64,000 nucleotides of DNA from Dipteris shenzhenensis (lineage: Eukaryota > Polypodiophyta > Polypodiopsida > Gleicheniales). This document shows positions 32,041 to 43,800 of this stretch, one piece after another (the first letter of the stretch is position 1; each line of letters opens with the position of its first letter). The stretch lies in the NCBI GenBank assembly GCA_047967505.1, contig CM106540.1, one strand, 5' to 3'. The position numbers were made by a program, and so were the translations under genes. The notes beneath the pieces were generated by a model that saw only the letters and a program-made list of their open reading frames with translations, did not search any database and was not told the DNA's origin.

Positions 32041-32885
32041 AACTGCCAAAGAAAACAAAATGCAGCAAATGTGACAAGAAATATTCCTTCCTAGGATTTA
32101 TAGGTGCACAACACAAATCCCTTCCGGCATATAGATGCAAGCTGCCCACTGCTCAAAAAATCAGCCAATCAAAGGCTCAAAATGCAACAGCCCAAAAGCA
32201 TAAGCCCAACTGAAATTATGCCAAATTAGCCTGCAAAACACCTGCACAGTGTCCAAAAGCCCCAAATCTTGCAAAATTGGTGTCCAAGACCAAAAGCCCC
32301 AATTAGCAGGGTGAAATTGGGCTGAAATTGGGGCAAATACAGGAAAAGCCCCAAATTTTTCAAAATGCCCAATGCTCAAATCTGCCTCCAAAGATTGCTT
32401 GAATCCAAGCTAGACACTGGCTGAATCCCAAATGCTCTTGCGGGCAGCAACAGTATGGACATCACCTGGCAAATACGGACAATGGTACAACAAAGCTGTA
32501 CGGAATGTGCAGCTGGGGCTGTACAGAAGGTATAGCAAGCCTGTACAGCAGTACGGGAAGCAGAAGCTCAGGTGTACGGCAGGTTGTAGGAGCGCAGGTG
32601 TACGGACAGCTGGCAGCGCGCAAGTGTACGGTCATGGCAATAGCTGTTGTACGGCTATCTATGTGCGGAGATGCAGGTACGGAGCAACACATACACTTGT
32701 ACAGTCGAGGTGCAAGTGTACGGGCGACGGGACTGGAGCGGGTACGGCTTGCTGCAAGTACAACGGGTGGTACGGAGTGCCTCACAACCAATGCAAGCTG
32801 GAGCTGAGCTGAACGAACTGCTAGAGCTGAGCTGATGCGAGAGCTTGCAGGACAGCACACGGGCTGTAGTGAGTTCAATACCAAA
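32041..32885 (-). other. Copia B leader with a degenerate GTACGG-rich array
   Basis: The segment 32440-32790 contains a dozen or more GTACGG / GTACAG motifs at irregular spacing, many as GTGTACGG. Open frames on both strands here are artefacts of this composition. Next to the LTR, TGGTATTGAACTC (about 32883-32870, minus) is a decayed tRNA primer site. Confidence 0.65.
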
Positions 32886-33114
32886 TGTGAGAGAAAGGAG
32901 AGCAAGAGCACACCACACTATACTGAAAAGATTAGAAACAAGATACAAGACAAAGGTTTTGTCTTAGTGACAAAACCCTATCCTAACTACTAAATATAGT
33001 TAGGGGTCCTAACTGTGGTTAGGGGGAAAACCCTCTAATGAGGGAAAAGTGCCCCTGGCCCACTTATTGGTCATACATTGGTCACTACCATGAATTATGG
33101 CGATAATTCCAACA
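32886..33114 (-). repeat. Copia B 5' LTR (229 bp)
   Basis: TG...CA ends, same length as 22821-23049. CTTTG follows at 33115-33119. Confidence 0.9.
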
Positions 33115-33990
33115 CTTTGAGGGTTTCCCCCGGATTTAGTGATAGTAGGAATGTGGATAAATCTTTCACCAATGTGTTGCATGCAAAAATTGATCAAACA
33201 TGTATGTATGCAAGGTAGTGGGTACATGTTCTTGAAAGTGAGCTTGTTGAGGGCTCTGTAATCAATGCAGGGGCGCATAGACTTGTTTTTCTCTTCCGCA
33301 AGTAGTACTAGAGAACCAAAGGGACTACGACTAGGCAAGATGTAACCTTTGTCGAGCAAGTCTATAACCTGTCATTAGATTTTCTCATGTTGAGTGAAGC
33401 AAACCTGATAAGGAGGCTTCGAAACAGTGGAGTACTGTCTAGAGTAAGTTCGATTACGCGGTCCATTGGTTGTTGACATAGTAATTGATGAGGGCTGGAA
33501 ATTTGGTTGGTTAAGATACTTAGGAAGATCCTCAATAGGTGTCTCTTCCACCAAGGTAAGCAGCAAAATGCCATTTAACTTGTCTATGAACCCACTTCTT
33601 AACTTGTAGTGACGAGGATACTGGTATTGTAAGAGCATCCCTAGAACCAATTATCCCAATGAGTTTTTTGGTTTGGACGAACTGGATTGTTGAGTGGAAA
33701 AGTTGATTTACGGATCGAAGTTATAGAGTCATTGTTGTCCTGGGATGACATCGTACCAAGAGTAGCATGATGTCAAAGTTTAACTGGTTTGTAGCTTCCA
33801 AAGGTCAGCTCTTTGATCCTGGTGTTGCACAAGAATGTAGTTCCATTTGCGAGTTCTCTTTAGTTATCCATATTACTGGGACTGGTGTGCAGATGAGGCT
33901 GTTGTACCGAGAAAATAGCAAGGAGTTACGGGGACAGCCACTATCGATTAGAACAGTGATTGAAGTACTACGAATGGATCCTTGGTGGAC
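33115..33990 (-). pseudogene. Gypsy C protease and RT remnant, target of Copia B
   Basis: Minus-strand text: protease LIDSGCPRNS at about 33950 and FDIMLL near 33775; then the RT entry SKPPYQVCFTQHEKI near 33400, [20 protein letters not shown] (33359-33300), [17 protein letters not shown] (33280-33230), and a decayed YHQIR block near 33140 that is cut by Copia B at the CTTTG duplication. Frameshifts and stops are frequent, and nothing beyond the YHQIR block is found on the other side except the 19 bp sliver at 22802. Confidence 0.72.
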
Positions 33991-34851
33991 ACATAAAGCT
34001 TAGGTGGTGAGGGAAGCTTCAGGGCTGCTGGCAAGGCTCAAGTGAATGGTATTGGCCCTAAACCCTGAACCCCTGAAGATGTAGTATGCCGTCTTTATGT
34101 ACCTAGACACCTTGGGGATCGATCATATGGAGCTTCTCGCTCTATTGTGCCTACTTCAGGCACATCAATGCCTTTGCGAGCAACATCTCAACCTCCTTCA
34201 CAATCTCCTACATATGGCACAGCTACTCCACATGGGTGTGAGCAATGTTGAAGGGGAAATCTCTCTCAAAACAGAACTCACAACTAGCCTTCTAGGCATT
34301 CATGCATAGAGCAAGAATCCAACTACCTTGAGTAGACTTTTGTATGGGTCCAAGATTCTCTAAGGTGATGCTATGCTTTTCTCCATGCTAGAGAAGGCCC
34401 TAAAAATTTGCATGTCCAACCTAATGATGTAGTTTAGTAATTGACAAATGCGAGCATAGATATAATGTCCGAGCGAAGGGAATCTCGCGGAAATGCAGAA
34501 TCCTGTATATGATGAGTACGCTGGTGGTAAAAGTTTCTAACTGGACTGATCATTCAGTAGCTTGGAATCAAATTTCGGTCTGCTAAGGAGACGTTCCGTC
34601 AACTGGTTCTTGTAAGCATCTATTTGCCGATATTACTCGTCCTGCATGAAGCTACAGAGCTTGAAGGCTACAGATACCGCAACTTTGGATAAAGATACAA
34701 AATTACCAGCGAAAACAAAAGCAGATAGCTAGCAAACTACTTGAAACCACAGCTTACACGTACTTTACAATGTATTCGAAGATAGAATGAAGGACTGAAA
34801 ATGAAACGAGCATGCTCAATATTTTGACCGTTGTAAAAATTAGACACAAAC
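33991..34851 (-). other. Presumed 3' continuation of intron 1 of the J-domain gene plus Gypsy C edge
   Basis: Immediately left of the J-domain exon the sequence is T-rich on the minus strand and has no coding text to about 34320, as an intron would. From 34320 down to 33990 there may be decayed Gypsy linker. No second J-domain exon is visible here or elsewhere in the window that I could recognise. Confidence 0.4.
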
Positions 34852-34989
34852 CTGAGGACTAGTATGTTTATCCGGGTGGTAAACCTGTGCCCACTGACGG
34901 TATGCTCGCCTTATTTCTTCGTCGGAAGCTTCGGGTGAGAGATGCAAAAGAGCGTACAATTCTCGATCAGCAGGTTTGTCCTTCTCCAT
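34852..34989 (-). CDS. First coding exon of a J-domain (DnaJ) protein, DNAJC11/OWL1-like
   Basis: 46 codons from ATG at 34989 to CAG at 34852, followed on the minus strand by the splice donor GTTTGTG, intron phase 0. An in-frame TAA lies 18 bases upstream, so this ATG is the first possible start. The exon encodes helix I ([13 protein letters not shown]), helix II ([15 protein letters not shown]) and the invariant HPD triplet at residues 38-40, then KHTSPQ. J-domains stimulate Hsp70 ATPase through HPD. The LYALL..S.EAS.EEIR.AYRQ.AQ.YHPDK pattern near the N-terminus is typical of DNAJC11-type proteins (mitochondrial cristae in animals; OWL1 of Arabidopsis). The subfamily is inferred from memory of the family. 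The remaining helices III-IV and the C-terminal domain must be on later exons, leftward, beyond or within the retrotransposon pile. An orphan exon is also possible. Confidence 0.75.
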
Positions 34990-36020
34990 TGAGATTTCTG
35001 CAGCTTACCCTCCTAAAGTGATGTTGTTAGCTGTGATGTAGTTCACACTGTTCTACACACGCTATTCGGGATGAGCTATTTTCAACAACATGAGCATTTC
35101 ACTTCTAGGAGTGCGCCTCTTTTTGGCCTGCCACGAGTGAAGGCAACGCTCAGTAAAGCGAAAATACATCTCATTTTGGCCACGTATTTGTTTTTGGCTT
35201 GCCACAAGTAGGCCTAAGTTGAGGCAGCTACTTTTTTAGAAGCGAAATTCACTAATTTTTAAAATATTTCTATCTTATTTGTGATTTGTTGAGGCTCCTT
35301 TATCTTCCCCCTCTCTCTCTTGTTTCTATTTAGGTCCCCCTTTTTCTTGGCCACTTAATTTCTATTTCTTGTCCTCTTCATGGCAGGCCACTTGAAAGTG
35401 GTTCAACTTGTTTCTTTAAGGCCTTTCCAAATTCCATGTTTACAAACACACTTCACCAAAACATTTTTCTTTTTGGCCTACCCTATGGAGAAGACCTTAG
35501 TGATGATTTGGTTTCAAAGGGAAATTTCCTTTCTAAAAAGTTTTTTGGGTTGTTCGAAATTCCCATTGGTTGCTCCAAACCTTGGCAAAGAGAATTGATG
35601 ATTTGGGATCCCTTTATGACTTTTGGGCCATTCACATTTACTCCTCTCTCCACACTCCTAATCTTCTTCTTGCTCTTCACTTTCATTGTCCCTTCCTGAA
35701 TTTGGGGCCTCCAATTTAATGATCACTCTGCGCATTTCACTTCAAGCAGGGGCAGGCCTGATGAATGATAGATATATCATTCACCTTGTTTCCAATGTTA
35801 TGAAGCTAAATGTCTGGTAACTAGGCGCAGTATGTCTCACTATGTGTATGGACACACACATTGATAGATGTGGATGTATACATGTAAGGGCACGTTTACA
35901 TATGTGTTCTACCAAACTTCATTTTTGTTGTCATGGCTCCAACCTCCTTTGTTTACAAGAAGCACTCCTTTAACTTGGGGTTTTCTTGACTACCTTAAGT
36001 CAAGATTTTAACGGAGTGAG
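34990..36020. other. 5' flank of the J-domain exon
   Basis: About 1 kb between the J-domain start and the LINE. Presumably 5' UTR and promoter on the minus strand. The plus-strand frames at 35380-35699 lack motifs. No TATA box in a convincing position was identified. Confidence 0.35.
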
Positions 36021-36028
36021 CCCTTTGC

Positions 36029-36800
36029 ATGCCACCCACGTGGCCTAATGTCGTAGGTAATATAGGAGTGAAGCGAGCACGAGTGGAAGTGACAGATGAG
36101 ATGAGTGAGAGTGTAGAACGTGCTCCGCATGGCGCATGCTCCGAGGAGGCTGCAAAAGACAAGAATGTGGGAACCCATGAAGACAACACGTCATATCTCG
36201 AGGTGGTGTCTAAGAAGCTCCAAGCGGGCTTCTCCCCCCTCGAGGAAGGTGAAGCCAAAAAGCTACTCCAGGCATTGGTGGCGTGTCATGCCAAAGAAGC
36301 GACCTCAAATACATGGTTTGAGACTGAGAAGAAGCATGCAATAGCGTGCGAGTTGCATGTCGATGATGTTAAACCGGAGCTGGAACGCCTGGCAAGAGGA
36401 GGTGTCTACTTGTTCTTCACTTCAAGGGCCTCTAGTGCAGAAGAGCTCGAATAGTTCCTGGCCTATGCCCCCGAACGGGTATGTGGGGAAGTTCGTGTGG
36501 GGAGAGGCTTCTACTTGGTGCACTACGTTTCGGAAGCCCTTAGAAACGACATCCTCGGTCGCACATTCGTTCACAGGAGCCTCCATCTTGGTCGTCCCGT
36601 GGAGTGCATCTTTTAGCATCGACGAGTTCCTCTTTCGAGAGTGCCTGCTCTGGGTCGACTTTCCGAATCTACCCCCATGGCTCAAAAATGCAGTGGAGAA
36701 GTTGGCCGCAATTCTAGGCTAAGTCCTCATGGTCCCGCATGCTACTGAGCACAAGCGTGCCTAGATTCTATGGGATAGATCTCAAGATAAGGAGTCGAAG
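36029..36800 (+). pseudogene. LINE ORF1 (DUF4283-like)
   Basis: The ATG at 36029 opens 141 codons with an acidic N-terminus and a GGVYLFFTS block. After a stop at 36452 a second frame (36357-36722) gives ASILVVPWSASFSIDEFLF and LLWVDFPNLPPWLKNAVEKL, the usual DUF4283 text of LINE ORF1. No CCHC knuckle was found before the endonuclease. The protein would bind element RNA. Broken by at least one stop and one frame change. Confidence 0.65.
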
Positions 36801-36887
36801 AGGATCGCACTGCTGCTCACAGTCTCTCTAAGCGAATCAAGGAAGTGGCAAGGTCTGCAGGGGCCCGCTAAGAGAATTTCCTTAAAG

Positions 36888-37928
36888 ATGCTTACAGAGC
36901 TATTGCCCAATAGAAAAGACGGAAGGGTCCAAACGACGGATGAGCTGAAAGGCATCTCAGTGGTCTCTTGGAATGTGCGAGGCTGCTACGACCTCAACAA
37001 ACAGAAAGGCTACATGATGGTCATTAAGAAGCTTAAGGCGAAGATTATTCTCCTTCAAGAGGTTAAGTGTGGATCCATAGCTCCATTTTGGTTTGCATGC
37101 AAGCAGCTCAGGTTTGAGGTGTTCGTGAATTGCCCTCGCCATGGGAGAGGGGGTACAGCAATTCTAATCTCCGGCAATTTGAATTCAGTCTTGTTAGCGT
37201 CCGATGACAAGGGTAGTGTTCTGATTCTCAAAGTAAGAGATGCTGGGATTTCCTTCGCAGTTACAAGTGTGTATGTGCCAAATGACTCAGTCCTTCATGC
37301 TGCTTGCTAGAAGACCCTCAAAGAGCAGCTTTCCAAGGACCACTTCCTCGTGGCCGAAGACTAGAACTTCGCTGAAAACTCGGACGACAGAACTCACCCG
37401 AACTCCTTCAGATCAGGTGAAGAAAAAGATGCTTGGGAAAACCTCTGCCTTACTCATGGGCTGGTGGACTGTAGAGAGCTGGTGGATGGTGCCCTAGATG
37501 GCCATACATGGACCAACCTCCAGAAGGGAGAAGACATCAAAACAACAAGGCTTGACCGGTTCTATGCTTCACAAGAAGGTTGGTGGCTGCACAACTCAAT
37601 GCGTAAGAAAGTGATAACCAGCACTAGCATCTCCGATCATCTCCCCATCATGTGGCAATTCAACTTCCCATGCAAGACGACAAGATCCAAGGACGTCCCG
37701 TATGTGTTCAGCAATCATCTGTTGAACTCAAAGAGAGTCAACTACAAAATCAAGAAGGCATGGCGAGAAGACCGAAAGAATGCCACGGACCCGGCCTCCC
37801 TTTGGGACGCTATAGTCAAGCAAGCTCACTTAAAAGCCAGAGCTTTGGATAGGGAATTGAAGCAATATAGAGCTCGACTCGACGGTGCTTTAGCGGCAAC
37901 CAATCAGTCTCTTCACGAGGTAATCTAG
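36888..37928 (+). pseudogene. LINE endonuclease (EEP family)
   Basis: The domain is nearly complete across three frames: VVSWNVRGC (catalytic N) at 36960, LLQEVKCG (catalytic E) at 37050, GGTAIL, TSVYVPND at 37265, a decayed DFNF block near 37360 (ED, stop, NF), DGHTWTN, TTRLDRFYAS at 37545, and STSISDHLPI (SDH) at 37620. The C-terminal linker runs to a stop at 37926-37928. The stop at 37309, the stop inside the DFNF block and a shift near 37380 inactivate it. Confidence 0.82.
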
Positions 37929-37929
37929 G

Positions 37930-39650
37930 ATTCATTGACGGACACGATCTTGGCAACCTTACTAGTGGAAGTCGAGACAGCCATGAATGCCAAGGAAATT
38001 GAAGATGCACAGCTCACGAGGCTCAAAAGCAAACAGATCTGGCTCAAAGTGGGGGATTGTCCATCAAAGGTATTCTTCAAAGCATGCAAGAGCAAACAAG
38101 CAAGGGATTAGATTGATAGAGTAGAGTAGAGTACGGCAGCATCAAAATTATCATGCAATACTGTCATGTGGCAGAGATTTTTCGACAGCATCTAAGTGCG
38201 ATCATGGGCAAAGAAGAAGCCAAGGATGAGGAGTGGTTAGAAAACCTCCAGTAGGCATTTAATGGCCTTAAACCAAGAATCTCAGAGTGCCAGAGAACAA
38301 TAATCTCATGCCCCTTCATGACTATCTTAAAGAAGCCTTAGATGCCATGGAGAAGGACAGGGCCCCGGGCACAGACAAGGTCACGACCGAATTTTATCAA
38401 CACTTCTGGTCGATGCTAGGGGATGAATTCATGCAGATGATCAACCATACAATCAGCATAGGGTCGCTCTCAGAAGATGTCAACACAGGCCTGGTCAAGC
38501 TCTTCTCAATAAGCCAAATAGAATCAAGGTGGGGGACTAGCATCCCATCACTATGCTTAACATTTCCTACAAGATAATGGCCAAAGCCATAGCTCTATGG
38601 ATCAAGAACCTATGCACATCGGTGGTGAATCGAGAGCAAAACAACTTTGTTAGAAATAAGGACATTTTTTAGAACATCCTGAATGTCGCGCTTGCCATTG
38701 ATTACGCGAGCAAGTCGGGCCAGCCTACCCTCTTCTTCAGCATCGACCTCAAGAAAGCCTATGATCAAATCCACTAGGAATACCTCCTTGCAGTTATAGA
38801 GAAGTTGGGATTTGGGCATGGCTTCATAAGTATGGTCAAACCACTCTTTGGCAACACGTCAGCAATCCTGTGTCTGAATGGCGAGGGGTGGGGTGCTACG
38901 ATCTTAAGAGATTAGTCTAGCAAGGATGCCCACTCGCCCCCCTACTATTTGCCCTTAGCACAATACCACTTATCCACCTCCTTAAAAAAGGCAGCACCTC
39001 CGGTCGGATCAGCGACCTCCAAGTTCAATCGGTCTTGAGAGGCAAAGTCGTCAGGTACCTGAGAGCCCCCTCGGGGTTGGATGCACCTCAACAATGCTTC
39101 CATTGGTTCAACGAGAAGGTCAAAGCCAAGCTTAGGGCTTGGCACAGCCTTCCCATGGGATGGAATGCCTAGTTCCTTATAGTTTAGCACGTTTGTACTG
39201 CCATGACTACGTATGTGTCCACAATTTGGAATTTCAAGAAAACCCATTGGTTGGAGATAGAGAGAATGCTGTGAGCGTTTCTCTGGGCCAAGGAGGATAA
39301 GAAGAAGCACATGCATTATATCCCTTGGGACAGGATGAATCTCCTGAAGCAGCAAGGCAGTCTTGGCCTCCCTGATTAAGGGGTTAAATTCCTTGCCCTC
39401 ATTAGCAAATGGCTCCCCAAGCTGTTTACCGAATCCCCCCCATGGGTTGAAATCATAAAGTTCTTCATTGAGCAAGGCCTCGATAAAGGTGTCGGGACTT
39501 GGTCCGAGATGAGTTGGTATGATAAGCTGGTTTTCGACTTCCCATTGAAAATCGCAAGTTCCTGGGGCCTGGTTGATGCATGGAAAATTTGTGTCAAACA
39601 CCTTGCATGGAGCTATAGGAAAGGCCTTCGTGTGGCGATGCTAGTCTTAA
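37930..39650 (+). pseudogene. LINE reverse transcriptase lacking the F/YADD box
   Basis: RT blocks: MEKDRAPGTDKVTTEFYQHF at 38347, a FSIDLKKAYDQI block (first catalytic D) at 38732-38767, and QGCPLAPLLFAL at 38925-38955. After RISDLQVQ (about 39030) the text jumps to VVRYLRAPSGLD, a late RT block, so about 60-70 residues holding the F/YADD catalytic pair are missing. Further text (WLEIERML, HYIPWDRMNLLKQQGSLGLPD) is the normal C-terminal continuation. Stops are common. Confidence 0.75.
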
Positions 39651-40640
39651 GGAATTGATCTAATGGAGCTTGGCATTTAGAAGCGAGGTGGAAGCTTTTG
39701 AATGGCATGACATCACTCGGGCCAGGAATATGTTCAAAAAAGGAGTAAAGATTTGGCAAGACATATGGGATGACAAAAAAGCCGACTAGCTATCCACATC
39801 AACACCGTCAGCAAAAAGCTCCACCTTACTCAAGGGGAGAAAGATTTGATGATAGCAGTGCTAGAAAGAATCCCGGAGGATTGGCCTTCAAACTACATCA
39901 TCGCTGCAAACCAACAAGCTTCTTAGTGGTGCCTCATAGGGGTCCAACTCTCCAAGATCTTGGCCAAAATAACCTACAAAGAACTCATGAAGGGTTCAAT
40001 CCCAATGCAAGAGCTGAATCGGATCTGGACGCTTAGGAGGGGACAGAAATGGTGGCGAGCCAGATTCCAGGAAATCTAGAAGAGTATAAGATCGAGAAAG
40101 CCCGATTCCTCCTATGGAAAATTGCACGCCGATGGCTCCCTATCAGGGATCAGTTGGCAAAACGAATCAAATTGAACCTAGCCTGACAGCCTGCCCACTG
40201 TGTGGCAAAGTGAAGGAGCTCATCCCTCATACCATGTGGAGCTGCTTGACCACCACAAGACAGATGTGGTCCAAATTGGAAGTGGTGGTGCGAAAGGCAT
40301 GCCTTATGGCCAAGTTCTACCTCGGATCCAACTGGCGCACAGAAATTCTAGGCAATAGCTCCAAGCTTCCATCCACCCTCACTACAACATGGCCATATAT
40401 CCGCACGGCCGCCTCATGGCAATCTGGGAAACACAAAACAACATAGTCTTCCAACGTGCTGTTAAGATAGGCCATAGGGAGACGGTGATCTTGAGGAAAG
40501 TGAAGAGCCTTCTCAAAGACTTTGCAACAATAGTGGCCTCCAAAGAACTAGTGATCAGCACTGCACTGTTTGCAATCAAAGCCAACCTCACACAACGAAG
40601 GTCAAGGGTGTGTCCCCCCTTTTCGACCAAATTCTGTACA
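39651..40640 (+). pseudogene. LINE ORF2 C-terminal region with zf-RVT motif
   Basis: ARFLLWKIARRWLPIRDQL (about 40105-40160) and, in the next frame, CPLCGKVKELIPHTMWSCL (40190-40245) form the zf-RVT-type zinc motif seen before LINE 3' UTRs. Frames shift at about 40160 and 40440. Confidence 0.7.
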
Positions 40641-40850
40641 GGGTCTTGATATATATCCCTCTTTTTTTTTTGGGGGGGGGGGGGAGGTTGCTTGGTGTTT
40701 TTACTCTCTTGTAAATAGTTTGCTCTCTCGTCGGATAGCTTGCTTGCTTTTTGGCTTGGTTTGTTTATTCTTTCTCTCTTGCTTTTCTTGCTTGACTTTT
40801 AATGCCCCACCATCACACACATGTACAAACTAGAACCAAAGGTCCTAAGT

Positions 40851-43800
40851 GAAATGAGAAAGAGATTCTAGGAGTAATTGCATCTAAATGAAAGGGGACA
40901 ACAAAGTCATAAGGAAGAAAGTGAATAAGGCTAGATGCCATCAACAAAGCACAAACATGATTTTAAAAAAAGGCAATAACATATCACCAAAAAAATAGAG
41001 CGTTGCGAGATTATGGCTCTTTAAATGGCTTTTTGAGTAGCATGAATCCTTGCAAGATGGTCACAAATTAAATATTCTTATCATCACTTCCCTTATTGTT
41101 CCTCCTTGGCATTCATTCACTCACTGATCGCTACCTACATCCACAGTCATTCGCATTCATTCATTCATTTATTGCTCGTTCCTTATAATTCAAAGCCCCA
41201 TTTTTGTCATGGAAACTTGAAATGGAACTGGAACCCTACCATTTAATGATACTTTTTTTAAAAGAATAAGTTAAATATGGATGTGAGACAATGCGTGGTC
41301 CACCCTATCCTCCTTACAAATGTTAGGGGTGGTATTTTATAATTGACTTAGTAAAGTACACATATTTATGCCTTTGAGGAATTGAAGCCCAACAATGTTG
41401 ATACATGAATAAGTCTATGCTCACAAGAGCTCATAATTCATCCTTGGTCACAACCTATATAATTTTGTGACATGGAATACCACTAGATGAATTGTCATCC
41501 TATGATCTCACATCCATGGGTACCTTTCTTACTGATTCTAAATCTTCCCTTGCATCGAGAACATGCATCAAAAGAGAGGAATGTTGTAAGAATTTAGATT
41601 GAAGTAAGTATACCTAGGGCAAGGAAATGTAATTTAAAATATTTATATAATAATATATAATATGTTTTTTATAAAACCACACATAGTGTGGGCCTCTTCC
41701 CTAAAGAACTATAATCTTGAGTAGCATTGTGATTAAGTCCCGTGAATAGATAAGATACTGACATATTATTTGAATCTCAATGGTCATATTCACATTGCTA
41801 CTCGAGAAATTAATATCTTACATGTCCTTAGTCATATAGATCTCTTTCAGCTTCAGCAATCATGAATACATATATTGGAAAAAGAAGGCATATTGAAACA
41901 TGCTACCCATTATCCTTGAACAATGCTAGAATCCAAATTCGATAGAGGACTTGTAGATCCTAGCTTTTATTAATATCCTCCTGATGTAAATCTAGCTTTA
42001 CCTCTCTCCGATTTGCTCCACTTCATGTCTTTTGCACTTCCTATTTGCTTTGAATTTAAGCTTGTGACTCTATATGGCCAATCCTCTCTCTTTTGATGTA
42101 CTAGCTTCATGCATGTTGCCTTGCAGCTAGATGCACGTAAGAGGCTCTTGAGATCAAAGAGAAGAGGTCTAGATGAGGAAAGAAAGGGCAAAAGAAGCAA
42201 CTACAAAGAGGGCTTGCCCAACTCAAGAAGATACAGTAGAAGAGCAAAGTATGTTTAGGAAGATCAACCCAATGCACTTCATCATTATTACATCCATGGG
42301 CAAGTAGTATAATCAGTTCTATGCACTTCATCATCCATGGGCGACCAATATATTCGAGTTTTGTTTGAGAACGATACAAAAGCACTTCCAATTTTACAAA
42401 GAAATTCTTTTCCCAATGCTTTTTTATGGCAGGCAACCTAGGGGAAAGTTTGGGTTTTCAGAGCTCTCCTTGAGCCACGTGTACCGTTATTAACCCTTGA
42501 TCTTCAATTGATCATAAGGGCTGGAGAGTTTCCTGAAAAAGCTCCTTCCAAAGCTCTAAAATTGTAGTAATTCATGCTTTTTGAAGACTTAATTAAAACA
42601 CAACAACGACATAAATAGATTAGGGACCACTCACCTCTCTCATGCTCAAAGAGCTAAATAGAAGTTGAGTGGGGTAATATACCTAATGGCATCTTTGGCA
42701 AATAGCAGTTAGTAACTTTCTATCATGTGTTTATAGTTAGATAACCACAAAAGAGATTGAACTCAAATAAATCAATAAATAGAAAGTTTAAAGAAACTCA
42801 TAGTTCCTTGGTGCTGGAGGAAACAAGAGAAAAAAGCAAAACAATAGAGCTGTAAATGAAGACATTTTGCTATTAGAGTGCCACTACTATCTCAAACTAC
42901 ACTAATATTCAACATACAAAAGTTGGCATGTCTTTTCGAGTTGTTGTTGAGAGGAGCTTGACGTGTTCTTGCCACAACTTGCGTTCGCTCTTCACGTGCC
43001 CTTCCTTCCCATATAAGAAAAACTTTGCTTTAGCCTACCTTGGTATTTGAAGTTCCACCAGGGTGCTCGATTAACTTGATCTATAGGTTGCTATGGTACT
43101 AGGCTTAACCTCACTCTTGGATTGTGGGCGCTCCTTAGCCTTGTCAACCTTGCTTCTTCATGGGACACATAGCTAGCACCGATGGTCTGCTTGTTATGAT
43201 ACCATCATTTTGAGCTATGATGTCCATGCTTGAGACACCTTGCAATATTTTGTGTGATACTCCAGCTCTATATGGCAACCTCATGTGCATTTGTTGCACC
43301 ACTTCTCATTGGCTCTGGTTCTTCCTCAAATGCCAAGCTACTACTATAAGGTTTCTTCAATTGAACTATTAAGGCCTCTTTCTTGTTCTTGGGGGTCCTT
43401 CTCACTCTCATTGGTCTCTTTCTTGGCCTTTTGCTTAGATAGATTGCTTTCTTGGTTCGATATAAAATTTCTATTCACTTGAGATCCATACTATCCTAAC
43501 TAGAAGCCAAGTTCTCATGGTTTTGTCATCATCAAGGAGGCTAATGAGTGGATTTGTCAAAGATCACATCTATAACACATGTTAAATCTGGTTATGTTGG
43601 TTTAAACATCGTATTTCCTATAAAAAATGTCAAAGGAAAATAATCATTTTTGTATAGAGACTATTGCATAACTTCATCGATCAACCACTTATTAAAGAAA
43701 GTGAGCAATTTTATCTTTGAGATGCTAGTAGGTGTATGTCCTTGATTATGTAAAGCATTTTCACAAGTTCTAGCAATAGATTTGAGAATTGATTAAGAGT

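Larger units (their letters stand above)
22821..33114 (-). mobile_element. Copia B: complete-ended Copia retrotransposon, minus strand, TSD CTTTG, with a chromovirus nested inside
   Basis: Two 229 bp LTRs (22821-23049, 32886-33114) are flanked by the same 5 bp CTTTG (22816-22820, 33115-33119). Removing the nested chromovirus and one TTATG leaves about 3.9 kb. Inside, on the minus strand, are a long leader, gag, an inverted integrase segment (plus strand), RT and RNase H, and a purine tract (AAAGGGGGG, 23050-23058) next to the 3' LTR. Protease and much of gag/integrase are missing. It sits in Gypsy C RT. Confidence 0.92.
36020..40850 (+). mobile_element. LINE, plus strand, ORF1 to zinc-binding tail, with an internal RT deletion
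   Basis: Plus-strand order ORF1 (DUF4283-like), endonuclease, RT and zf-RVT is that of a plant L1-clade LINE with its 5' coding part kept. All domains are interrupted by stops or frame changes. The 3' end is uncertain: a T-run then a G-run (40660-40684) is present, but no clean A-tail or target duplication could be seen. Confidence 0.8.

Noticed and set aside
32432-32948. Five overlapping frames of 62-149 codons
   Set aside because: Composition of the GTACGG-rich Copia B leader, on both strands, with no motif.
33767-34309. Plus-strand frames of 70-78 codons
   Set aside because: Antisense shadows of Gypsy C protease and linker text.
43260-43340. Minus-strand CNKC...YCK string as a zinc knuckle
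   Set aside because: Contains a stop, lacks a properly spaced histidine and has no clear neighbours; too weak to call.
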